Source: Bdellovibrionales bacterium (GTDB lineage: Bacteria; Bdellovibrionota; UBA1018; CAIPTA01). From it: a stretch of DNA of 6,424 bases. The position numbers and the translations under genes are program-made. Where the stretch lies: NCBI GenBank assembly GCA_021730855.1, contig JAKFYM010000328.1, positions 1-6,424 on the forward strand. The letters are read 5' to 3'. Shown here piece after piece: positions 1 to 4,695 of this stretch. The notes beneath the pieces are model-generated. The model saw only the letters and a list, made by a program, of their open reading frames with translations. It was not told the DNA's origin and did not search any database. Numbering within the stretch: the stretch's first letter is position 1; the number at the start of each line of letters is the position of its first letter.

Positions 1-444
1 AGCAGCCTGACGAGGCGGGCGGGCCTTGCGTTACCCGAAGGCGCTGAGGCCGATCTTTCCTGCCACTACGGCCTCGAAAAAGTGGCCGAGCGGGGCGCTT
101 TGCTCGTGACCCTCTTCAACGAGAGCGTTTGCAAAAAATATATTTTATTGGGTCCGGGGCAGGAGCATCCCAGTCATCAACACGCGGACCGCGATGAGTT
201 CATGCGCACGCTCTTGGGCGATGCGGAAATCCTTGTGGGAGAGGATTGGCGCGCCATTCCTGCCGAAGGATATTGTCATATCGATAAAAATCAGTGGCAC
301 AGCCTGCGTTCCAAGGCGGGGGGAGTGATCGAAGAGCTCACCACCCACTATGGCCGGCAGCGCTCCACCTATGCCGACCAAGAGCTGCAGCCGCAAAAGC
401 TGCCGCTGGTTTGGCGCAAGCAAAGCTGGCGATGGAAAAAATAG
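1..444 (+). CDS. neuB: C-terminal cupin domain, probably of a NeuB-type nonulosonate synthase (5' truncated)
   Basis: The reading frame is open from the first base, giving 147 residues with no convincing start, so the gene begins outside the window. A canonical cupin motif 1 is visible, G-X5-H-X-H-X4-E-X6-G at visible residues 53-73 with likely metal ligands H59, H61 and E66. H100 (QWHSL) supplies the motif 2 histidine. The segments LSCHYGLEK, CKKYILLGPGQ and EELTTHYG resemble, from memory, the cupin tail fused to sialic-acid synthase (SpsE/NeuB) proteins, which condense phosphoenolpyruvate with an N-acyl hexosamine. The role of this tail is not established; a sugar-binding or isomerase-like function is possible. 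The next gene, a CMP-nonulosonate synthetase overlapping by 13 bases, supports the assignment. A stand-alone cupin isomerase is the alternative, because the synthase domain itself is not in view. Confidence 0.72.
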   Translation, partial: SSLTRRAGLALPEGAEADLSCHYGLEKVAERGALLVTLFNESVCKKYILLGPGQEHPSHQHADRDEFMRTLLGDAEILVGEDWRAIPAEGYCHIDKNQWHSLRSKAGGVIEELTTHYGRQRSTYADQELQPQKLPLVWRKQSWRWKK

Positions 445-1133
445 GCTCGATCCTCGCAGTGGTGCCCGCGCGTGGAGGGAGCAAAGGCATCCCGCTTAAG
501 AATCTGCAGAAAATCCGCGGCAAAAGCCTGATCGAGCATGTGGCGGCAGTGGTGCAGCAGCTGCCGGAGATTGATGTGGCGATGGTGTCTACCGACCATG
601 ATGCGATCGCGGCAGAGGCTAAGCGTTGCGGCTTGGCCGTGCCCTTCCGGCGCCCTCCGGAGCTTAGTGGTGATCTAGTTTCTGATCTCCAGGTGCTACA
701 GCATGCAATCGCAGAGGCGGAGGCCTCACAGAAAAAAAAATTTGATTATGTGGTGATGCTGCAGCCCACTTGTCCACTGCGCACGCCCGCGATGGTGCGC
801 GATTGTTTTCGGCTGCTCGCCGAAAAGAAGGCCGATGCGGTTTGGACCGTGAGCCCCGTGGACGTGAAATTTCATCCCCTCAAGCAGCTGCGCCTGGAGG
901 CGGGAGAATTGCGCTACGTTCAGGACGAAGGAAAAAAAATCATCGCGCGCCAGCAGCTGGCGGAAACCTATATTCGCAACGGAGCCTGCTATCTTTGGCG
1001 GCGTTCGGCGCTTATCGAGCGTCAGGAGATCCTTCCGGCTCTATCTTTTCCGCTGGTGGTGAGGGAGCGGCTGGTGAATATCGACACTCTGGAAGACCTT
1101 CGCTTAGCCGAAGAATTGTATGTCCCTGCTTAA
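432..1133 (+). CDS. neuA: CMP-N-acylneuraminate (nonulosonate) cytidylyltransferase
   Basis: This 233-residue protein activates a nonulosonic acid (sialic, legionaminic or pseudaminic type) with CTP, giving the CMP-sugar used by surface glycosyltransferases. The nucleotide-binding signature ARGGSKGIPLKN is at residues 13-24, STDHD at 53-57, LQPTCPLR at 110-117, and the substrate-side NGACYLW at 183-189. The metal-site region near the C-terminus reads VNIDTLEDL (215-223), with Asn where NeuA proteins usually have the first Asp of DID. The start at 432 puts the signature at the usual N-terminal position; longer frames upstream would only add the antisense-looking cupin overlap. There is no clear SD, consistent with translational coupling to the overlapping upstream gene. 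The length is normal for the family (about 220-240). The exact sugar cannot be told from the sequence. An A9 tract (732-740) and an A8 tract (932-939) lie inside the gene. Confidence 0.9.
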   Translation: MEKIGSILAVVPARGGSKGIPLKNLQKIRGKSLIEHVAAVVQQLPEIDVAMVSTDHDAIAAEAKRCGLAVPFRRPPELSGDLVSDLQVLQHAIAEAEASQKKKFDYVVMLQPTCPLRTPAMVRDCFRLLAEKKADAVWTVSPVDVKFHPLKQLRLEAGELRYVQDEGKKIIARQQLAETYIRNGACYLWRRSALIERQEILPALSFPLVVRERLVNIDTLEDLRLAEELYVPA

Positions 1134-1947
1134 GCGTTACGCGCCCTGGATAAAGATATTGGTGGCCCTAGCGCTTTTTGCGTTTGTGGTCCGTAGGCAT
1201 GGTGTAAATACCTTCTATCTAAGCGCCCTTGTACAGACGCCTTTTTTTTGGGTCCTCGCCATTCTGGGAAACCTCCTGCTCACCATACTTACGGCCTGGC
1301 GCTGGCGGCTGCTGCTAGTCCGCTTTTGCCAAACCGATCTTCCGCTCCCACGGCTGTTGCTCTATAGCTGGGTGAGCCAGTTCCTTGGCTTGGTTTTCTT
1401 GGGCACCTTCGGCACTGACTTTGCCCGCATCTTTTATCTCCAGACTCGCGCGGGAGTGCCGGTGGCGGCCGGAACCAAGAGCATAGTGCTCGATCGCGTG
1501 GCGAGCACCATTGGCCTGGCCTTGATCACGATCTCGGCCCTACTTTTTTTCTACCAGACTCCTCTTGTTCTCAGCGTGGGGGCGAGCGTGGCCCTACTGG
1601 CCCTTAGTTCTTTGCGTTTGGAGATTTTTCTTTCGGTGGTGGCGCACCTCTCGAAACTGGCGGTGGTGGGCGTGCTTCTCCTCCTTAGTGGGGAGAGTCT
1701 ATCCGGCCTAACCTCCCTTCTCCCCAATCTTTCCCTGGGCTTGGCAGCGGAGGCCATGCCCGTGAGCTGGCAGGGGTTCGGCGTGGGGCACTTGGCGTTC
1801 GCCACCTTGATTCAGAATTCCGGATCTGATCTCTATAATAGTTATTTTCTTGGGAAACTCGCCTTTAAGCTCCTGGGTGGGGTCTTCTTCCTGCACCTAA
1901 GTTTCGCGGCTTTCTTGGCTTATTGGCGAAAGTCACCTAGGCCCTGA
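1120..1947 (+). CDS. UPF0104/LPG-synthase-TM family polytopic membrane protein (flippase-like)
   Basis: This 275-residue, strongly hydrophobic inner-membrane protein has about seven or eight transmembrane segments, near residues 10-27, 42-60, 84-98, 128-146, 148-164, 170-190, 200-214 and 247-268. Family features include the AWRW basic motif after the second segment (59-62), the FLGTFGTDFAR stretch (93-103, matching the PG-x-x-GGD-x-x-R region), the LDR of a conserved loop (124-126), and MPVSWQGFGVG (213-223), matching the PiS-x-x-G-x-G motif. Relatives include the membrane domain of lysyl-phosphatidylglycerol synthase and flippase-like proteins of polysaccharide clusters. No aminoacyl-transferase domain is present, so lipid lysinylation is unlikely. 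The start overlaps the end of the cytidylyltransferase gene by 14 bases, indicating one transcript, so a role in lipid-linked glycan handling is inferred. It is slightly shorter than typical relatives (about 300-330). Confidence 0.8.
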   Translation: MSLLKRYAPWIKILVALALFAFVVRRHGVNTFYLSALVQTPFFWVLAILGNLLLTILTAWRWRLLLVRFCQTDLPLPRLLLYSWVSQFLGLVFLGTFGTDFARIFYLQTRAGVPVAAGTKSIVLDRVASTIGLALITISALLFFYQTPLVLSVGASVALLALSSLRLEIFLSVVAHLSKLAVVGVLLLLSGESLSGLTSLLPNLSLGLAAEAMPVSWQGFGVGHLAFATLIQNSGSDLYNSYFLGKLAFKLLGGVFFLHLSFAAFLAYWRKSPRP

Positions 1948-2033
1948 AACCCTTCCTTTTCAGCCTTCTTCCCGCTCCTTCTTGCGGGGCTAGCCGGCCC
2001 ATGGATTATCCTCTCGCGCTTTCTGTCCCACCG

Positions 2034-2063
2034 TGTTACATGTAGTGCCTTCGTCATGTTACA
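2034..2063 (+). repeat. Pair of direct 7-mers TGTTACA upstream of the RRM gene
   Basis: TGTTACA occurs at 2034-2040 and again at 2057-2063, a 23-base period or roughly two helical turns. The first copy runs into the palindrome TACATGTA (2037-2044). They lie in the 184-base gap (1948-2131) between the membrane protein gene and the RRM gene, where a promoter is expected. They could be sites for a dimeric regulator, but two short copies can arise by chance. The rest of the gap before this point holds only a weak 5-bp hairpin (CCCGC 1971-1975 with GCGGG 1984-1988) without a T run. Confidence 0.3.
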
Positions 2064-2096
2064 GCTACTTTCGAGATTGCGGGCAATTGGGTCCTT

Positions 2097-2129
2097 GGCC
2101 TCCGAAGCGGCTCCCGGCCTCAGGAGGTT
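2097..2129 (+). promoter_or_regulatory. Potential SD-sequestering hairpin in the RRM leader
   Basis: The SD sequence AGGAGG (2122-2127) of the RRM gene lies four bases before its ATG. GGCCTCC at 2097-2103 can pair with GGAGGTT at 2123-2129 (five Watson-Crick and two G-U pairs, 19-base loop). A second anti-SD segment, CTCC at 2111-2114, could compete for GGAG. In the closed form the ribosome site would be masked, which is compatible with a thermosensor, a protein-responsive leader or autoregulation. The pairing is read from the sequence; a regulatory role is inference. Confidence 0.4.
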
Positions 2130-2131
2130 TT

Positions 2132-2434
2132 ATGGGTAAGAAATTGTACGTTGGTAATCTATCGTTTTCCGTTAATGACAATTCATTGCAGGATTCGTTC
2201 TCTCAGTATGGAACTGTGGAATCTGCTCGTGTGATCACAGATCGCGATTCTGGTCGCAGCAAAGGCTTTGGTTTCGTGGAAATGTCCTCGGAGCAGGAAG
2301 CCACCAATGCGGTTGAGAAAATGAATGGCCAGATGATGGATGGGCGCGCGATCAATGTATCGGAAGCTCGTCCCCAGGCTCCCCGCGAAAATAGCGGCGG
2401 CGGCGGCGGATACGGCCGTAGCGCTCGCTACTAG
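2132..2434 (+). CDS. Small single-RRM RNA-binding protein (Rbp type)
   Basis: This 100-residue cytoplasmic RNA-binding protein consists of one RNA recognition motif (about residues 3-80) and a short glycine-rich tail. RNP2 is LYVGNL (5-10) and RNP1 is KGFGFVEM (44-51), both with the aromatic residues that stack on RNA bases (Y6, F46, F48). The tail has five consecutive glycines followed by YGRSARY, like the Gly/Arg tails of cyanobacterial and other bacterial Rbp proteins. The ATG at 2132 is preferred because AGGAGG lies just upstream and the RRM begins at once; an in-frame extension to 2033 would add a non-RRM stretch translated from the leader. Bacterial relatives are often cold-induced RNA chaperones. 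The next gene is an RNA helicase, which suggests a shared role in RNA remodelling. Confidence 0.93.
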   Translation: MGKKLYVGNLSFSVNDNSLQDSFSQYGTVESARVITDRDSGRSKGFGFVEMSSEQEATNAVEKMNGQMMDGRAINVSEARPQAPRENSGGGGGYGRSARY

Positions 2435-2440
2435 TCTTCC

Positions 2441-2460
2441 TGCTGTCCATCAGGACGGCA
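2441..2460 (+). other. Stem-loop directly after the RRM gene
   Basis: TGCTGTCC (2441-2448) pairs with GGACGGCA (2453-2460) around a four-base loop ATCA, giving eight pairs including one G-U. It begins six bases after the RRM stop codon. No T tract follows, so a classical Rho-independent terminator is doubtful. It could instead protect the 3' end of an RRM transcript or partially attenuate read-through to the helicase gene. Confidence 0.5.
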
Positions 2461-2475
2461 TAACCACAATGTATT

Positions 2476-2516
2476 TGGGGGCGGTCAAACGCCCTTGGAT
2501 ATTCTCTTTATAGAGA
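2476..2516 (+). other. Two further small hairpins in the RRM-helicase gap
   Basis: GGGCG (2479-2483) pairs with CGCCC (2490-2494) around a six-base loop, and the stem can extend with wobble pairs to 2476-2497. TCTCT (2503-2507) then pairs with AGAGA (2512-2516) around TTAT. With the stem at 2441-2460 this makes three hairpins in a 109-base gap. They may shape the leader of the helicase mRNA; each is short and none is decisive alone. Confidence 0.3.
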
Positions 2517-2543
2517 TTCGCTTGCCTTTTGTGGTGGGCGAGA

Positions 2544-3755
2544 ATGGAAAAAATGAAATTTATAGACCTTGGTTTACCCCAAGGGCTTTGCGATTCCCTG
2601 CAAAAAGCAGGCATCGATAGCCCTACGCCCATTCAGGAGAAGGCCATTCCCCTGGCTCTGACTGGCCGAGATATCATTGCTAGCGCCCGCACGGGCACCG
2701 GCAAAACCCTAGCCTTCTCGCTTCCGCTCCTGGTTCGTTTGTCGCAAGACAAGGGCGCCAATGCCTTGATCCTTGTGCCCACGCGTGAGCTTGCGGTGCA
2801 GGTGCAAACGGTGCTCCGGCCCCTGATGCACGGACTGCAACTCCCGCCACCCTGCCTTTTGATCGGTGGAGTAGCGCTTGGACCGCAATCGCAGGCCCTA
2901 CGCAATCGTCCGCGCGTGATCGTGGCCACTCCCGGCCGCTTGATTGACCATCTTCGCAACGGAAAATTGGCCATGAGCGCCGTGCGTGTGTTGGTGCTCG
3001 ACGAAGCCGATCGCATGCTCGATATGGGCTTTGCGCCCCAGGTGCGCACCATCCTGCGCCACCTTACAGGCGAGCGTCAGACCATGCTGTTCACGGCCAC
3101 GCTTCCGCCTGACCTGCGCCAGCTCACCAAAGATTTGCTGCGCGATCCTCAACAAGTGTTTGTGGATCCTCCCTCGTCCAATAACACCCTCATTGAACAA
3201 AAAATGTTGGAAGTATTGGCCGATGGAAAACAAAATGCTTTGCTCGAGGCGGTGCGCACGGAAGTGGAAAGTGTGCTCGTGTTTGCGCGCACCAAGCGCC
3301 GCACCGATCGTGTGGCCCAATTCCTTCAGTCCTATGGGGTTCGTACCGATCGCATTCATGGCGATCGCTCGCAGGCTCAGCGGCAAAAGGCGATTGAGTC
3401 TTTTCGTGAGGGAAGAGTGAAGGTGCTCGTGGCCACGGATATAGCCGCTCGCGGCTTGGATATCCCGCAAGTGGAATTGGTCATTAATTTTGATTTACCC
3501 GAGCAACGTGACGACTACGTGCATAGAATCGGCCGTACCGGACGCGCGGGCGCCCAAGGGGAGGCACTCTCCTTTGTGACGCCCGAAGAGAATCAGCAGT
3601 GGGCGATCATTTCGGGGCGACGCGCCGAAAAAACACAGGGGAGCCCGAGCACGAAGCCGCGGCCCGGTAGTTTTAGTGGCCGCCGCGGCCCGAAAAAAAG
3701 TCGTTTTGGCGGCGCGCGTACGCGGCGCCCGCTTGCGGGCGCTCGAACTAACTAA
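2544..3755 (+). CDS. rhlE: DEAD-box ATP-dependent RNA helicase, RhlE-like
   Basis: This 403-residue cytosolic helicase unwinds short RNA duplexes using ATP, in ribosome assembly, RNA decay or cold adaptation. All core motifs are visible: the Q motif (F6 to Q31, with PTPIQ at 27-31), motif I ARTGTGKT (48-55), Ia PTREL (79-83), Ib TPGR (129-132), II DEAD (153-156), III as TAT rather than the usual SAT (184-186), IV VLVFARTK (244-251), V ATDIAARGLD (297-306) and VI HRIGRTGR (327-334). A basic Gly/Arg-rich tail (about 359-403) probably aids RNA binding. The short linker and the start resemble RhlE, although CsdA/SrmB-like naming cannot be excluded. ATG 2544 is chosen; ATG 2553 and TTG 2529 are in-frame alternatives, and none has a strong SD. 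It follows the RRM gene by 109 bases. Confidence 0.93.
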   Translation: MEKMKFIDLGLPQGLCDSLQKAGIDSPTPIQEKAIPLALTGRDIIASARTGTGKTLAFSLPLLVRLSQDKGANALILVPTRELAVQVQTVLRPLMHGLQLPPPCLLIGGVALGPQSQALRNRPRVIVATPGRLIDHLRNGKLAMSAVRVLVLDEADRMLDMGFAPQVRTILRHLTGERQTMLFTATLPPDLRQLTKDLLRDPQQVFVDPPSSNNTLIEQKMLEVLADGKQNALLEAVRTEVESVLVFARTKRRTDRVAQFLQSYGVRTDRIHGDRSQAQRQKAIESFREGRVKVLVATDIAARGLDIPQVELVINFDLPEQRDDYVHRIGRTGRAGAQGEALSFVTPEENQQWAIISGRRAEKTQGSPSTKPRPGSFSGRRGPKKSRFGGARTRRPLAGARTN

Positions 3756-3779
3756 AATTCATTAGAATCGCGACAAATC

Positions 3780-3796
3780 TGCCACTAGGAGTGGCA
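3780..3796 (+). terminator. Possible weak terminator or attenuator hairpin after the helicase gene
   Basis: TGCCACT (3780-3786) pairs perfectly with AGTGGCA (3790-3796) around a three-base loop, 24 bases after the helicase stop. What follows (TTGTGCTCT) is only partly T-rich, so termination would be weak. The left arm overlaps AATCTGC (3776-3782), which is a perfect complement of GCAGATT (3809-3815). The two pairings therefore compete, an arrangement seen in attenuators. Confidence 0.45.
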
Positions 3797-3821
3797 TTGT
3801 GCTCTATTGCAGATTCCCGGC

Positions 3822-3845
3822 CCGGCCCTTAGGGTAGCTGGCCGG
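3822..3845 (+). promoter_or_regulatory. Hairpin touching the SD of the response-regulator gene
   Basis: CCGGCC (3822-3827) pairs with GGCCGG (3840-3845), six G-C pairs with a 12-base loop. The likely SD of the receiver gene is GGAG at 3844-3847, eight bases before ATG 3856, so its first two bases sit in the stem. Partial masking of the ribosome site is possible. The role is inferred. Confidence 0.35.
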
Positions 3846-3855
3846 AGTGTGATGG

Positions 3856-4221
3856 ATGCCGAAAAATATTTTGATCGTGGAAGATGATGCTGATGTTAGG
3901 GATTCTCTCCAAGAAGTGCTCAGGATGTTTGGATACAATGTGCAGGTGGCCAAGAACGGCTCGGAAGCTTTAGGCGTTTTGCAAACGCAGGAACCGCCCT
4001 GCTTGATTTTTCTCGATCTGATGATGCCAGTGATGAATGGTTGGCAATTCTGCTTCCTGCGAGCGCAAGATCCTCAACTTTCTAAGATTCCGGTGGTCCT
4101 GATCACCGCCGTGGGCAATCCAAAACAAAAAGCTCATGCACTTGGCGTTTCTCACGGCCTGGGAAAGCCTTTTGACTTTGGCCAGTTGTTGGCGGTCACC
4201 CAATCCTGCGGTTGTTGCTAG
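3856..4221 (+). CDS. Stand-alone receiver-domain response regulator (CheY-like)
   Basis: This 121-residue cytoplasmic phosphoacceptor consists of one receiver domain and no output domain. The acidic pair D10-D11, the phosphorylation site D54 in FLDLMMP, T84 in LITA, and K104 in GKPF are all present and correctly spaced, so it should be phosphorylatable by a histidine kinase. Such proteins act by protein contact or as phosphorelay intermediates; no kinase gene lies in the window. The start at 3856 has GGAG eight bases upstream and begins the first beta strand at once. An unusual feature is the C-terminus, SCGCC (C118, C120, C121), where receivers normally end in a plain helix. The next gene, 61 bases on, encodes a Cys-rich copper-binding protein, so a shared metal link is conceivable but unproven. 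Confidence 0.9.
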   Translation: MPKNILIVEDDADVRDSLQEVLRMFGYNVQVAKNGSEALGVLQTQEPPCLIFLDLMMPVMNGWQFCFLRAQDPQLSKIPVVLITAVGNPKQKAHALGVSHGLGKPFDFGQLLAVTQSCGCC

Positions 4222-4254
4222 AGCTGGCGTTGGAATTGCTTGGTTCTCTCGTAT

Positions 4255-4282
4255 CCGCGGTTAGTCCGTGGGAGGAGGAATC
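4255..4282 (+). promoter_or_regulatory. Hairpin abutting a strong SD before the copper-protein gene
   Basis: CCGCGG (4255-4260) can pair with CCGTGG (4266-4271), six pairs including one G-U, around a five-base loop. The strong SD GGAGGAGG (4271-4278) begins at the last base of the stem and sits four bases before ATG 4283. This SD settles the start codon. The hairpin could keep the ribosome site accessible or modulate it. Confidence 0.35.
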
Positions 4283-4645
4283 ATGCCCCATGAAGAATTA
4301 TTGAGCCAGGAAGCAAAAAACTGCGTGCGTCTGTGTGTGCACTGTTATTCCACTTGTACCGAATCAATTCACTATTGTTTAACGGAGGGCGGAATGCATG
4401 CCGAGGCCCTTCATATCTCGCGTTTGCTCTTGTGTGCCGAAACCTGTCAGCTTGCTGCGCGCTCGATCCTATTGCGTGCTAGCGAGCAGGCTGAGTTCTG
4501 CGCCCTGACTGCGAAAATCTGCCAAAGTTGCGCCGAAGACTCCGGCGCGATGGATGGCGAATGGATGCAAAGCTGCGCTGAGGCTTGTAGGCGCTGCGCT
4601 GAGGCCTGCGCTTCTATGGGCCGCCACTTAAGCGCGGTGGCTTAA
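4283..4645 (+). CDS. Four-helix-bundle copper-binding protein, Csp3-like (DUF326)
   Basis: This 120-residue protein has 14 cysteines spaced to line the inside of a four-helix bundle: C14, 18, 21, 25 and 32; C51 and 55; C73, 80 and 83; C98, 102, 105 and 109. Repeats such as CxxxCxxC and CAEAC, with His residues (H20, H30, H39, H44), match the copper storage protein family, which binds many Cu(I) ions through thiolates. There is no Tat or Sec signal peptide, which points to a cytosolic Csp3-type protein storing or buffering copper rather than the exported Csp1 type. Length matches the family (about 110-135). ATG 4283 is chosen over the in-frame GTG at 4268 because GGAGGAGG lies just before it. 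It lies 61 bases after the receiver gene with no terminator between them, so co-transcription is likely. Confidence 0.9.
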   Translation: MPHEELLSQEAKNCVRLCVHCYSTCTESIHYCLTEGGMHAEALHISRLLLCAETCQLAARSILLRASEQAEFCALTAKICQSCAEDSGAMDGEWMQSCAEACRRCAEACASMGRHLSAVA

Positions 4646-4657
4646 AAAACGCAATCC

Positions 4658-4687
4658 TAAACAAAAGATCCTGAGAACAGCTATACT
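4658..4687 (+). promoter_or_regulatory. Promoter for a probably leaderless acyltransferase mRNA
   Basis: A -10 box TATACT (4682-4687, five of six consensus bases) lies 18 bases after a weak -35 TAAACA (4658-4663, four of six). Transcription would start around 4694-4696, at or next to the ATG at 4696. No SD sequence is present before that ATG, which agrees with a leaderless transcript. The boxes are read from the sequence; activity is inferred. Confidence 0.5.
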
Positions 4688-4695
4688 CTCTAGTT

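Noticed and set aside
82..444. Treating GTG at 82 as the true start of the cupin gene
   Set aside because: The frame stays open to base 1 and the residues before it (LSCHYGLEK) match the family, so the gene continues past the left edge.
1982..2009. TTGCGG and GATTAT, 16 bases apart, as a promoter for the RRM gene
   Set aside because: Only three and four of six bases match the consensus boxes; such pairs are expected by chance in a gap of this size.
2033..2131. N-terminal extension of the RRM protein by 33 residues from a GTG at 2033
   Set aside because: A strong SD sits right before ATG 2132, and the RRM starts immediately after it; the extension has no RRM features.
603..3368. Two GCGATCGC octamers (603-610 and 3361-3368), like the cyanobacterial HIP1 repeat
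   Set aside because: Two copies within coding sequence of a GC-rich window are too few to claim HIP1 enrichment or a cyanobacterial origin; other genome data would be needed.
2898..3470. A 190-codon open frame on the minus strand opposite the helicase gene
   Set aside because: It lies wholly antisense to clear DEAD-box motifs, its translation is low-complexity in His, Arg and Ala with no recognisable domain, and such frames are common opposite GC-rich genes.
4623..4641. GCCAC/GTGGC hairpin at the end of the copper-protein gene as a terminator
   Set aside because: The stem is only five pairs, lies inside the coding sequence and is followed by A residues rather than T on the plus strand.
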